A stretch of 43,796 bases of DNA from Deltaproteobacteria bacterium. Lineage in GTDB: Bacteria; Desulfobacterota; Desulfobacteria; Desulfobacterales; ETH-SRB1. Positions 22,012-31,644 of the stretch are shown in pieces. How positions within the stretch are numbered: position 1 is the first letter of the stretch; each line of letters starts with the position of its first letter. Below the pieces are notes generated by a model, which saw only the letters and a list, made by a program, of their open reading frames with translations, was not told the origin of the DNA and did not search any database. The stretch lies in contig JAJSZT010000024.1 in NCBI GenBank assembly GCA_030272815.1, positions 1 through 43,796 on the forward strand, in the 5' to 3' direction. The position numbers and the translations under genes were made by a program.

Positions 22012-25000
22012 ATGCATATGAAGGTAACACGCAGAAAATTTATCCAAATTTCCGGCGCGGCTGCTGCCGGGCTTGCTGCCACCGGTTTGGGCTTTGACCT
22101 TTCGCCGGTCAGGGCACACGCCCAAATGCTGAAAACCAAGTATGCCAAAGAAACTACCACGATCTGCCCTTATTGCGCAGTGGGATGCGGGGCGATTGTG
22201 CATACCAGCAAAAAAGGTGACGGTCGTGTCATCAACATCGAGGGTGATCCAGACCATGTGATCAACAGGGGGTCTCTGTGCAGTAAAGGAGCTGGACTTT
22301 CCGGATTGATCGAAAATGAAAACCGCCTTCTTGAACCCATGTACCGGGCACCTTACGCTAATGAGTGGAAGCAGGTATCGTGGGGCTGGGCGCTAACGGA
22401 AATTGCCAAAAGGGTTAAAGCAACAAGGGATGCATCGTTTGAGCGCAAAAATGCCAAAGCACAGGTGGTAAACCGGACGACCGCCATTGCCTCAGTTGGA
22501 AGTTCAGCAATGGACAACGAAGAGTGCTGGACATATCAAGCATTAATGCGTGCTCTCGGGCTTGTATATGTTGAACATCAGGCTCGTATCTGACATAGCG
22601 CAACTGTTGCGGCTCTGGCAGAGTCGTTCGGACGTGGCGCAATGACTAATCACTGGATTGATATTAGAAACAGTGACTGCATACTGATTATGGGCAGTAA
22701 TGCTGCGGAGAACCATCCCATATCATTTAAGTATGTTACAGAAGCACAAAGAAATGGGGCAAAAGTTATTAATGTTGACCCAAGGTTTACCAGAACATCC
22801 TCAAAAGCAGATTTCTATACTTCTCTGCGTTCAGGCACGGATATCGCCTTTCTTGGAGGTATGATCAAGTACATACTGGACAACAAACTCTATAATAAAG
22901 AGTATGTGGCCAACTATACCAATGCCGGGTTTATAGTTGGAGAAAATTTTAAATTTAAAGATGGTCTGTTTTCCGGCTATGATGCAAAAAACAGGAAATA
23001 TGACAAGAGCAAGTGGGCTTTTGATATGGATGCAAATGGTGTCCCGAAAATGGATATCTCTTTAAAGAACAGCCGCTGCGTTTTTCAGCTCTTGGAGAAC
23101 CATTTCAGCAGGTATAATACCAAGCTGGTTTCCTCGATTACCGGCACCCCGGAAGCGGATCTTCTGGAGGTTTACAAAACTTATGCCGCTACCGGCGCAA
23201 CGGGAAAAGCCGGAACAATTATGTATGCCATGGGCTGGACCCAGCATACTGTTGGAGTCCAGAATATCCGGACAATGGCGATGATACAGCTTCTTCTTGG
23301 CAACATGGGTGTTGCAGGCGGTGGTGTTAATGCACTGCGAGGCGAGTCAAACGTGCAGGGTTCCACAGATCACTGTCTGCTCTGGCATATCTGGCCTGGA
23401 TATCTTAAGACTCCAAGGGCATCGAATGTGTCCCTTGCCGCTTACAACAAAAAGTGGACTCCAAAAAGCAATGATCCGCTTTCCGCAAACTGGTGGCAGA
23501 ATTATCCAAAATATTCAGTCAGTCTCTTAAAATCGTTCTTCGGTGAAAAGGCTACTAAAGCAAACGATTTCGGGTATGACTGGCTGCCAAAGGTAGATGA
23601 CGGAGAAGTTTACTCCTGGCTCGATCTCTTTGATGAAATGTATAGGGGAACGATCAACGGTTTCTTTGCCTGGGGCCAGAATCCAGCCTGTAGTGGTGCT
23701 AATTCCAATAAAACACGCAAAGCAATGGCAAAACTTGACTGGATGGTCAATGTCAACCTTTTTGACAATGAAACCGGTTCATTCTGGAAGGGCCCGGGTA
23801 TGAATCCTTCCACCATAAAAACTGAAGTCTTTATGCTTCCGGCATGTGTGTCTGTTGAAAAAGAAGGCAGCATTACCAACAGCGGCAGATGGATGCAGTG
23901 GCGCTATCAGGGACCGAAACCGCTTGGAAACTGTCTTTCTGACGGTAATATCATAATGGAACTCGGCAACAAAATTAAAGAGGTTTATAAAAAAGGCGGG
24001 GTTTTCCCTGAGCCCATACTTAATCTGAAATGGGATTATATATCGGACGGCCTGTATGATCCACACAAGGTAGCCAAAGAGATTAACGGCTACTTCCTGA
24101 AAGATGTTACGGTTAAGGATAAATCCTTCAAAAAGGGAACTCTTGTGCCAAGTTTTGCTTATCTGCAGGCTGATGGTTCAACCTCATCTGCGAACTGGCT
24201 TTACTGCAACAGCTACACGGAAAAGGGTAACATGGCAGCCAGACGCAGCAAGAAGGATGCGCCGAACAACATCGGCCTGTATCCTGAGTTTGCATGGTGC
24301 TGGCCTGTAAACAGAAGGATTATTTACAACCGTGCTTCTGTTGACCCCAAAGGACAGCCGTGGGACAAAAAAGACTGGGTTATCAGGTTTGCTGGTGATG
24401 TTAAGGACGGCAAGTATGTGTCAAAGAAATGGATCGGAGACGTCCCTGACGGTGGCTGGTATCCTCTCGAAAATCCTGACGGGACAAAGAGAAAGGATGC
24501 AAAGCATCCATTTATCATGAGAAAGCACGGTCATGGGCAGATATTCGGTCCCGGCCGCGCAGATGGTCCATTCCCGGAACATTACGAGCCTCTTGAATCG
24601 CCACTTGGAAACAACTTGATGAGTAAACAGCGTATGAATCCGGCAGGGCCTGTTTACACAACAGATGCTGATTCAGTGGCATCGAACAGCCCGGAATTTC
24701 CTATTGTGGGTACAACATATCGTGTTTCAGAACACTGGCAGTCAGGCCTCATGACACGTCCACAGCCGTGGCTGCTCGAACTTCAACCTCAGGTTTTTGT
24801 TGAAATGAGCGAAGAGCTTGCCAAAGAAAAGGGCATCAAGAACGGAGAACGGGTAAAGGTAGCATCTGCACGTGGTTCACTTGAATGTACTGCTATTGTT
24901 ACCAAGCGTTTTAAACCTTTCAAGATAGCAGGAAAGATTGTGCACGAGGTCGGCATTCCATGGCATTTTGGCTGGAGATGGCCTGAAAGTGGCGCAGAGG

Positions 25001-25107
25001 AGAGCGCAAATCTGCTTACTCCGTCGACCGGTGATGCTAACACCAGAATACCTGAATCCAAGGCCTTTATGGTCAATGTAAAAGGAGGTGCTCTGAATGC
25101 CTGGTAA
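22012..25107 (+). CDS. fdhA: Formate dehydrogenase catalytic subunit, selenocysteine-containing, Tat-exported
   Basis: A 1031-residue selenoprotein read through an in-frame TGA at 22591-22593 (Sec194). Start ATG 22012 has AGGAGGT upstream. A twin-arginine signal (VTRRKFIQISGAAAAGLAA) directs it to the periplasm. A [4Fe-4S] ligand set follows: CPYCAVGCG, then GSLCSKG. The Sec site reads VEHQARI-Sec-HSATVAALAE, as in FdnG/FdhA where Sec binds Mo or W in the bis-MGD centre. The C-terminal cofactor domain has GERVKVASARGSLECTA and VGIPWHFGW. It oxidises formate to CO2, passing electrons to FdhB. No membrane gamma subunit is nearby, so electrons probably go to a periplasmic cytochrome c. Mo versus W cannot be told from sequence. 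The stop overlaps fdhB by 11 bases. Confidence 0.96.
22591..22630 (+). promoter_or_regulatory. Bacterial SECIS element after the fdhA UGA codon
   Basis: Directly after UGA (22591-22593), CGGCTCT (22610-22616) and AGAGTCG (22620-22626) form a 7-bp stem with one G-U pair and a GGC loop. The loop sits about 23 bases from the UGA, within the distance used by SelB-dependent bacterial SECIS hairpins. Without it the ribosome would stop. Confidence 0.8.
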
Positions 25108-25816
25108 ATCATTTTTCATAGACACGTCGCTTTGTACGGCCTGCAAAGGTTGTCAGGTTGCCTGCAAGCAGTGGCACGATCTGCCTGCCGAGAAAACAGT
25201 AAACCGCGGAACCTACCAGAACCCGGCGGATCTCTCCTTTGTGACTTACAAGTTAGTGAGGTTCAACGAGACAGTTGTGGACGGCAAGCTAAAGTGGCTC
25301 TTCTTTCCTGATCAGTGCCGCCATTGCCTGGAACCGCCCTGTGAGATGACGGCTGAGGACCCCGGGGCCATTTTCAGAGATCCGGCAACCGGTGCGGTTC
25401 TGTTTACGGCTTACAGCAAGGATATAGATACTCAAGAAGTTATAGAGGCGTGTCCGTATAACATTCCTCGGACGGCCAGGGATGGTACCTTAGCCAAGTG
25501 CGACATGTGTAACGATCGTGTCCGAAACGGACTTTTGCCTGCCTGTGTGAAGACCTGCCCCACAGGTGCCATGAACTTTGGCGACCGGGATGAAATACTT
25601 GTCATGGCGAAAAACCGTTTAGCAACGGTCAAAAAGACCTGCCCAAAGGCGAAACTCCTGGATCCGGATGACGTTCGCGTTATATACCTGGTCACAGAGG
25701 ATCCGATGCTCTATCACTCGTTTGCAGTGGCTTCAAATTCGGCCTTTGACATATCGAGAAAAGTGGCTCTAAATAAGCTTTTGAGACCACTGACCCGTTT
25801 AACAGCCGGCTTGTGA
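25097..25816 (+). CDS. fdhB: Formate dehydrogenase iron-sulfur subunit
   Basis: A 239-residue ferredoxin-like electron-transfer subunit. Cysteine groups in order: CTACKGCQVACKQW (residues 12-25 region), CRHCLEPPC, CPYNIPR, CDMCNDR and CVKTCPTGAMNFG, enough for three to four [4Fe-4S] clusters, as in the beta subunits of two-subunit Desulfovibrio-type FdhAB. It has no signal peptide and is expected to be exported with FdhA by the Tat route. It lacks the C-terminal membrane anchor helix of E. coli FdnH. GGAGGT precedes its ATG inside the fdhA end (11-base overlap), so translation is coupled. Confidence 0.95.
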   Translation: MPGKSFFIDTSLCTACKGCQVACKQWHDLPAEKTVNRGTYQNPADLSFVTYKLVRFNETVVDGKLKWLFFPDQCRHCLEPPCEMTAEDPGAIFRDPATGAVLFTAYSKDIDTQEVIEACPYNIPRTARDGTLAKCDMCNDRVRNGLLPACVKTCPTGAMNFGDRDEILVMAKNRLATVKKTCPKAKLLDPDDVRVIYLVTEDPMLYHSFAVASNSAFDISRKVALNKLLRPLTRLTAGL

Positions 25817-25827
25817 CAGAACACTCT

Positions 25828-25933
25828 TATAGACTTTCAGATAAATAATTTCACTGTGTTATCAGTCGTCGACGTATAACTAATACGCCTTCCTCCTTCT
25901 GGCCTTGTGAAATTAATTATCTGAAAGTCTATA
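25828..25933. repeat. 106-bp inverted-repeat element between fdhB and fdhE
   Basis: 25828-25854 and 25907-25933 are inverted 27-base arms (TATAGACTTTCAGATAA, one mismatch, TAATTTCAC). The centre contains a smaller GTTAT/ATAAC hairpin. No coding frame. It can fold as a long hairpin in the fdh transcript. Confidence 0.88.
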
Positions 25934-25978
25934 CAAAAAAACAGACTGGAGGGGGGAAGGGGATAGTGGGTAACAATA

Positions 25979-26860
25979 ATGACTAAAAAGGAGATTGTAA
26001 CTGCCGATCAAATCAAAAAGGCTGTAAGCGCTATTAAAACTCTGAGACCTGCCTATAAAGATCTTCTCGCTTTTTATGAAAAGCTTTTTTTAGCTCAGGA
26101 AGCCACAAAAAGTCATATACGCCTGCAACCAATAGAGATCCCCGAAGACCTCCTTGCGGTTAAGCGAAAAGAGAGGTTTCCTCTGATCGCAAGAAAAGAC
26201 TTTACAGTAGATATAAAAGCATCCGAGGCTCTGCTGAGAGAGATTTGCAGACTTGCCGGTGAAGCGAACAAAGTTCTGACCCAGGCCGGCATAAAGCTTA
26301 TGGACGCCCTGGACAAGGGCACGGTTGATGCCCCAACCCTGTTGTCAAAAACTTTGAGCGAAGATGACGTCTATTTTGATGAAACGGCAAAAAGCCTGGA
26401 AATTGACAAGGAAGTTCTCCTTTTTATGGCACATGGGAGTATAAGGCCATGCCTTTCTCTTTGTGCTGGACAATTAGCCACTTATCTAGGCAAGGACACA
26501 CTATGGGAAAAAGGGTATTGTCCTGTTTGCGGCAGTCCTCCAGCCATATCCATACTCCGCGGTGAAGGAGAGCGGTTCCTCTTTTGCAGCTTTTGCGACC
26601 ACGAGTGGCATAGCCAAAGGATATATTGTCCGTTCTGCGAAAATAAGGATCAAAAAACATTGCACTATTTCTTTAGCGAAGAAGAGGAGTATCGGGTGAA
26701 TGTGTGTGATAAGTGCAAAAGATACATAAAAACAGTTGATACCAGGGAAATAAAACGTCCTATGTACCCTTTTTTAGAACAGGTCGCGACATTGCACCTT
26801 GATATAATAGCCCAAAACCAGGGACTTCAAAGTGGACATCCACTATGGCTCCAAACATAG
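25979..26860 (+). CDS. fdhE: Formate dehydrogenase accessory protein FdhE
   Basis: A 293-residue cytoplasmic protein. The N-terminal half is helical. The C-terminal half has four CxxC pairs: GYCPVCGSPPA, FLFCSFCDHEW, RIYCPFCENK and VNVCDKCKRYIKT, forming the rubredoxin-like zinc/iron knuckles of FdhE. This protein interacts with the FdhA precursor and supports its maturation before Tat export. It is separated from fdhB by a hairpin element but overlaps moaA by 16 bases. The adjacency to fdhAB fixes its function well. Confidence 0.95.
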   Translation: MTKKEIVTADQIKKAVSAIKTLRPAYKDLLAFYEKLFLAQEATKSHIRLQPIEIPEDLLAVKRKERFPLIARKDFTVDIKASEALLREICRLAGEANKVLTQAGIKLMDALDKGTVDAPTLLSKTLSEDDVYFDETAKSLEIDKEVLLFMAHGSIRPCLSLCAGQLATYLGKDTLWEKGYCPVCGSPPAISILRGEGERFLFCSFCDHEWHSQRIYCPFCENKDQKTLHYFFSEEEEYRVNVCDKCKRYIKTVDTREIKRPMYPFLEQVATLHLDIIAQNQGLQSGHPLWLQT

Positions 26861-27834
26861 ACCACTATAATCGCAGGATTTCCTACCTGAGGGTCTCTGT
26901 CACAGACCGATGCAACCTTCGCTGCATCTACTGCCTGCCGGTAAAAGATCTGAAGCTTCTTGATCATGCTGAGATCTTGAGCTACGAAGAGATCCTGGAT
27001 ATCATTATAGCCGGCACCGAATGCGGAATAAGGAAAGTGCGTCTGACAGGCGGCGAACCCCTGGCCCGTAGAAATTTTGTCCGGTTCGTTGCATCCGTGT
27101 GCCGGATACCTGAACTCGAGGATGTCAGCATCACCACAAATGGTGTGTTCTTAAAGGAAAGAGCCAAAGAAATTTTTGATGCAGGCGTTCGTCGCATCAA
27201 TATCAGCCTTGACACACTTAACCGCTTGAAATATGCCAAAATCACGGGATATAATTGTTTTGATGAGGTCTGGGAAGGGCTTCAGGAAGCTGAGGCAGTT
27301 GGCTTTTCGCCCATAAAAATCAATGTAGTGGCTATCAGAGGTATAAATGATGATGAATTCCATCAACTTGCCGAGTTGTCTGTGAGAAATCCTTATCACG
27401 TTCGGTTCATTGAGTACATGTCAATCGGGCATGATAGCAAGTGGAAGCATGAAAAATATATCTCTTCAGATGAAATCAAATCGAAACTCAAGTCCATTGG
27501 TCCCCTTCACAGAATTCCGCATGCAACCCTCGACGGCCCGGCCGAAAGATATCGATTTGAATCAGCAAAGGGCGAAATTGGTTTTATCAGCGCTCTCAGC
27601 CACCACTTCTGCCCTACTTGCAACCGCCTGAGACTCACAGCCGACGGCAAACTTCGCCCCTGCCTTTTTGCCGACAATGAGATAGACGTCAAGACGCCTC
27701 TTAGAAATAAATGCACCCGGCAAGATTTGAAGGAACTGTTTCGGGAAGCTATCGCCGGGAAACCAAGGCAACACCACGTCAGGATACCGGATGGTGGAGA
27801 GTGCCTCCGTCCTATGTATGCCATCGGAGGATGA
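26845..27834 (+). CDS. moaA: GTP 3',8-cyclase (molybdenum cofactor biosynthesis)
   Basis: A 329-residue radical SAM enzyme. The N-terminal cluster motif CNLRCIYC is in LRVSVTDRCNLRCIYCLPVK. The RLTGGEPLARRNFVRF and ITTNGVFLKERAKE stretches are typical. The C-terminal second cluster reads HFCPTCNRLRLTADGKLRPC. The protein ends in the GG dipeptide that activates the substrate arginine site in MoaA (AIGG). It converts GTP to the cyclopyranopterin precursor for the Mo/W cofactor used by FdhA. The start overlaps the fdhE end by 16 bases, placing cofactor synthesis within the fdh operon. moaC and the other genes are not in the window. Confidence 0.96.
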   Translation: MAPNIDHYNRRISYLRVSVTDRCNLRCIYCLPVKDLKLLDHAEILSYEEILDIIIAGTECGIRKVRLTGGEPLARRNFVRFVASVCRIPELEDVSITTNGVFLKERAKEIFDAGVRRINISLDTLNRLKYAKITGYNCFDEVWEGLQEAEAVGFSPIKINVVAIRGINDDEFHQLAELSVRNPYHVRFIEYMSIGHDSKWKHEKYISSDEIKSKLKSIGPLHRIPHATLDGPAERYRFESAKGEIGFISALSHHFCPTCNRLRLTADGKLRPCLFADNEIDVKTPLRNKCTRQDLKELFREAIAGKPRQHHVRIPDGGECLRPMYAIGG

Positions 27835-27850
27835 AAGGTTATTTTTTTAG

Positions 27851-29284
27851 ATGAGAGTATTGATTATAGGAGCAGGTAAGACCACGCGCGAATTTTTGCG
27901 CAGGCTTGGCAAATTCTGGGATGTCACGCTTGTCGATAAGTCGGACAAACGTTTTCCATATTTCAAAAAGATGAAGCCGGTAAAGGAGCTGATTCTTGGC
28001 GATGCATCGAGTAACATTGTCTTGCAGAAAGCAGGGATTGACAAAACCGATTTTTTTGTGGCAGTCACCAACCGCGATGAGATTAACCTCGAAGCCTGCG
28101 TTCTTGCTCAGAAACACAGAGTCAAGAACATAATAAGTATGATAAACGACTCAGATAATCTTCAAAAATTTCGAGAACTCGGTGTCCGAGTCATATGCGG
28201 CTCCTATATAGTAGCTCACCAAATAGAAATATTTCTGGAAAGTCCAATGATGTTGATAAACAGCGTAGGAGAAGGGCGAGGTGAGGTATTGGAGATCAAA
28301 GCGCTTCGCAATTCACCGGCTGTGGGCAAATCGCTACGGGACATTTGTCCTAAAGATTGGCTGGTTGGAGCAATATACCGGAAAGGAGAAATAATTATTC
28401 CTCGTGGAGATACCACAATCCAAAAGGATGATCTAATTACCATAGTAGGCCATAGCAGCCTTTTCAAAACGGTCTCCAAGCTCTTCACTCTCGATGTCCC
28501 TAAGTTTCCTTTAGAATACGGGAAAAACATCCTGGTTCCAGTGCGGGATGAACAAGACATAGAGACGTCTGTAGAAGAGGCTATCTACCTGACCAAGGAT
28601 TTCAAGGCCTCAAAGATCATTTTTCTTGTTTCATCAGGTGCGGTATCTATAGAATACGAGGCCATCATACAAAAAATTGTTCAACTGGCAGAGGGAAGAG
28701 TAGAATTTGACATAAAAAGGATTGAGAAAGAAAATCAGTTGGAAGAAACTATTATTGAAATGACCCGGCATGAAAATATTGGTTGTGTCGTTACTAATCT
28801 TTATAAGATTGGCATACTCGAAAAACTTATGGGTACAAGCAAAGTAGTTAATCTTGCGCATCTCATTAGTTGTCCGCTTCTGGTAGGAAAAAAGCGATTC
28901 CCCTATAAAAGCATCCTGGTGCCTGCTAACGCAACCAGAGCTGCGGAACTGGCTGCGGAAGTAGCTGTTGACATCGGCCGGATTGCCGAAGCCAGGGTGG
29001 CAACGGCCAGTGTTTCTGATCCGGTATTTATGGCCAGTAAAGACTCGGTAAAATGGGCTCAAACTGCCTTGCGTCATGTACGGCATATAGGTGAGATGCA
29101 CCATTTTCCTATCGAAGAGATATTGCTTGAGGGAAACCCGATAAAAGAGATCGCAAACACAGCTAAGGACTTTGATCTTATTGTTATGGGCAGCTCCACA
29201 AAAGGAAGGTCAATTCTCAAACCAAATGTTGGTGAGCACATTATTCATAAAGCTAAAAGCTCTATCCTGATCGTAACGTCTTGA
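27851..29284 (+). CDS. RCK (TrkA-like) regulator fused to Usp-like domains
   Basis: A 477-residue soluble protein. Residues 1-120 form an RCK_N Rossmann domain (MRVLIIGAGKTTREFLRRLG, ILGDASSNIVLQKAGI); the glycine motif is GAGKTT rather than GxGxxG. Residues about 130-215 are RCK_C (VLEIKALRNSPAVGKSLRDI, GDTTIQKDDLITIVG). Then come two Usp-like domains: KNILVPVRDEQDIETSVEEA onward, and KSILVPANATRAAELAAEVA with DLIVMGSSTKGRS and SSILIVTS at the end. RCK domains gate cation channels and antiporters by binding nucleotides. The next gene is a CPA2 antiporter without such domains, so this is probably its separate regulatory subunit. Its TGA stop is the first triplet of a 166-bp repeat. Confidence 0.87.
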   Translation: MRVLIIGAGKTTREFLRRLGKFWDVTLVDKSDKRFPYFKKMKPVKELILGDASSNIVLQKAGIDKTDFFVAVTNRDEINLEACVLAQKHRVKNIISMINDSDNLQKFRELGVRVICGSYIVAHQIEIFLESPMMLINSVGEGRGEVLEIKALRNSPAVGKSLRDICPKDWLVGAIYRKGEIIIPRGDTTIQKDDLITIVGHSSLFKTVSKLFTLDVPKFPLEYGKNILVPVRDEQDIETSVEEAIYLTKDFKASKIIFLVSSGAVSIEYEAIIQKIVQLAEGRVEFDIKRIEKENQLEETIIEMTRHENIGCVVTNLYKIGILEKLMGTSKVVNLAHLISCPLLVGKKRFPYKSILVPANATRAAELAAEVAVDIGRIAEARVATASVSDPVFMASKDSVKWAQTALRHVRHIGEMHHFPIEEILLEGNPIKEIANTAKDFDLIVMGSSTKGRSILKPNVGEHIIHKAKSSILIVTS

Positions 29285-29447
29285 GACCTTAGCAAAACGC
29301 CCTCTTTTGCCCAAATAGCGCTAAAGCTTCACTTCGTGCCGGCGTCAGGCTCAAATTTTAATCCTCAAAATACTCAATGTATTCCTGCGGTTAAAATTTT
29401 CGCCTTCCTTGAACTTGAACAAAATTGAACATTTTTCAAAGGTCTCA
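29282..29447. repeat. 166-bp MITE-like element (TGAGACC family)
   Basis: Ends TGAGACCTTAGCAAAA and, inverted, TGAGACCTTTGAAAAA. The interior holds an inner inverted pair around ATTTTAATCCTCAAAATACT and GGTTAAAATTTT. Its first TGA is the stop codon of the RCK/Usp gene. Fragments of the family are at 6964-6982 and 13803-13834. Confidence 0.85.
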
Positions 29448-29461
29448 TCTTGAGGATTCCT

Positions 29462-30628
29462 ATGGAAATCAATCAGGCTTCCAGCCTAATTATCATCTCC
29501 CTTGCTGTTTTTATCGTACCGATCCTGTCACGTTACCTGAAAATTCCATCAATTGTGGGAGAAATACTTTTTGGGGTAGCTATCGGTAAAAGTGGACTGG
29601 GTCTTATCATGTCCGGCGAATGGCTTTCATTTTTAGCGCACTTTGGGTTCCTTTTGCTTATGTTTTTATCAGGATTTGAGATTGACTTTGAGTATCTGGA
29701 AAAGCAAGGGCTAAAGCAGGTGGTTTTTGCTCTATTTATCTTTTTCTGCACAGTTCTTCTGGCTTATTTGTTTTCCACACTTATGGGACTTGGTTTTTAT
29801 ATGACGCTTATTTTGTCAACTACCTCTCTGGGATTGGCAATACCTACATTAAGGGAGACAGGACTTTCCAAATCGCTACTAGGCCAAAACATCATCCTTG
29901 CCGCTATAATAGCTGATTTTCTAACTTTATTTGGCATTGCTATTTATTCTCTTTTTTATCAACACGGCTTTTGCTGGGAAATGCTCAAGCCCGGGCTTAT
30001 CTTTGTCTTTGCGGCTTTAGTTCTATATCTTCTCAAACGCTTGGCCTGGTGGTATCCGGAAAGATTTGTCCGACTCATTAAGAGAGAGGATCCAGTAGAA
30101 ACAGGAGTAAGGGCAAGCCTGGCATTACTTTTCGTCTTTGTTGGTTTTTCAGGCATTCTGGGCATAGAACCTATTCTGGGAGCCTTCCTGGGTGGAGCGC
30201 TCTTTTCCTTAATTTTCCGTTATCGCGGTGTGCTGGAAGAAAAACTCATGGGCTTTGGTTATGGATTTCTTATTCCTATCTTTTTTATACATGTAGGAAT
30301 GAATTTTGATCTCCGAGTTCTTTTGGAGTGGCAGATATTTTTAAATGCAGCCGGCCTTTTCCTGGTGGCCTGGATAGTCAAGATAATCCCCTCTCTCCTT
30401 TTCCGTTTTAATGGGTTGACATGGGGAGAATGCTTTTCCAGCGGGATACTCCTTTCGGCGCGCCTGAGTCTGATTATTGCTGCTGCTTCCATCGGGCTCA
30501 AACTCGATCTGATTAATAATCAGATTCACTCCAGCATCATATTACTGGCTATCCTAACATCCTCTCTGGCCCCAATATTGTTTAAGAAAATCCAGTCTGA
30601 TCAACCTCCTAAGAACATTCATCGCTAA
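29462..30628 (+). CDS. CPA2-family cation:proton antiporter (KefB/NapA-like)
   Basis: A 388-residue membrane protein with about 12 helices. Family motifs: PSIVGEILFGVAIGKSGLGL in helix 1-2, FLLLMFLSGFEIDFEYL, STTSLGLAIPTLRE, the glycine-rich GIEPILGAFLGGALFSLIF and FGYGFLIPIFFIHVGMNFDL. It exchanges Na+ or K+ for H+ across the inner membrane. It lacks the RCK tail found in KefB/KefC, and the preceding gene encodes RCK domains. ATG 29462 was chosen (GAGGATT upstream); a TTG at 29450 is possible. The 3' end overlaps the convergent diguanylate cyclase gene by 20 bases. Confidence 0.9.
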   Translation: MEINQASSLIIISLAVFIVPILSRYLKIPSIVGEILFGVAIGKSGLGLIMSGEWLSFLAHFGFLLLMFLSGFEIDFEYLEKQGLKQVVFALFIFFCTVLLAYLFSTLMGLGFYMTLILSTTSLGLAIPTLRETGLSKSLLGQNIILAAIIADFLTLFGIAIYSLFYQHGFCWEMLKPGLIFVFAALVLYLLKRLAWWYPERFVRLIKREDPVETGVRASLALLFVFVGFSGILGIEPILGAFLGGALFSLIFRYRGVLEEKLMGFGYGFLIPIFFIHVGMNFDLRVLLEWQIFLNAAGLFLVAWIVKIIPSLLFRFNGLTWGECFSSGILLSARLSLIIAAASIGLKLDLINNQIHSSIILLAILTSSLAPILFKKIQSDQPPKNIHR

Positions 30629-31544
30629 AAAGGGTTGAGATTTGGTTGCGCCCCCTTTGCTTTGAAAGATACATTGCCTTGTCTGCTCTTTGAACAAATG
30701 TTGATATTCTTTCACCATGGCAATATTCTGTAGCTCCTATGCTGATAGTTATGGATATGGATTTTCCGGATCGAGGTGAAAATTTTTCATTTTCCATGGC
30801 ATCCTTTATTCTCTTAGCAACAGTCATAACTTCTCCCCTGCTTGTTTCAGGGAGTATAACAGTAAATTCCTCCCCTCCGTATCTGTAAGCAGTATCCATC
30901 TTTCTGAGACATGATTTAATTGCCTTCCCGATTCTGGCCAGTACTTTGTCACCTTCCAGGTGACCATAAGTATCATTATAGTGTTTGAAATGATCAATAT
31001 CCAGAAACAGGAGCGAAAGAGGATGGTTGTAACGTTTGGATCTGTCAACCTCTGAATCCAGTTGTTTATAAAAGTATCTGGAATTATAGAGTTTTGTCAG
31101 GCCATCCGTTATTGCAAGATCCTGAAGTCTTGCCAGTATTAAGGCGCGCTCTTTTGTAATATTCCGCTCTCTTAAAACCCTTCTCATCCTTAGCAAAAGC
31201 TCTTCAAAGCGTATCGGCTTAGATACAAAATCGCTTGCACCTTTGTTGATTGCTTCTTCATATGAATAATCGCCGATATAGCCTGTTATAACAATTACAT
31301 CTGTATCATACCTGTTTTTTATAAGGTCAGTCAGTTCGAGGCCGTTCATTCCTGGCAGCCTTATGTCGGTTATAACGACATGAATGGTATTTGTCTTTAA
31401 TATTTCAAGTGCTTCCTCCGCGCTTGAAGTCTCGAATGACTTATAACCAGCCATGCCAATAAATTCATGGATAGAATCTCTAATACCGGGGTCGTCGTCG
31501 ACAATTAAAATACTGGTTTCTATTTTTGATTGTTTGATCATCAT
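30609..31544 (-). CDS. Response regulator with GGDEF diguanylate cyclase output
   Basis: A 311-residue protein. The receiver domain (1-125) has the acidic pair Asp16/Asp17 (VDDD), phospho-acceptor Asp60 (VITDIRLPGMNG), Thr87 and Lys109. After a short linker the GGDEF domain carries the active GGEEF at 223-227 and an intact inhibitory I-site RxxD (Arg214-Asp217) five residues before it. So it should make cyclic di-GMP when phosphorylated and be feedback inhibited. PleD/WspR-like without a second receiver. No cognate kinase is adjacent; the orphan kinase at 18160-19875 is a possible but unproven partner. The gene is convergent with the antiporter. Confidence 0.94.
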   Translation of the reverse strand: MMIKQSKIETSILIVDDDPGIRDSIHEFIGMAGYKSFETSSAEEALEILKTNTIHVVITDIRLPGMNGLELTDLIKNRYDTDVIVITGYIGDYSYEEAINKGASDFVSKPIRFEELLLRMRRVLRERNITKERALILARLQDLAITDGLTKLYNSRYFYKQLDSEVDRSKRYNHPLSLLFLDIDHFKHYNDTYGHLEGDKVLARIGKAIKSCLRKMDTAYRYGGEEFTVILPETSRGEVMTVAKRIKDAMENEKFSPRSGKSISITISIGATEYCHGERISTFVQRADKAMYLSKQRGRNQISTLFSDECS

Positions 31545-31644
31545 TTACTAATTGATAATATCAGTGTGCAAAAGGTCAGGGTTGACATTATTAAAAATAT
31601 ATTATCTGTATAACTATAACAAAAATTAGTGTCAACTTACTTTT

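Noticed and set aside
22642-25107. Separate 821-residue formate dehydrogenase gene starting at ATG 22642
   Set aside because: It is the continuation of fdhA after the selenocysteine codon; same frame, family sequence continuous across the TGA, no ribosome-binding site at 22642.
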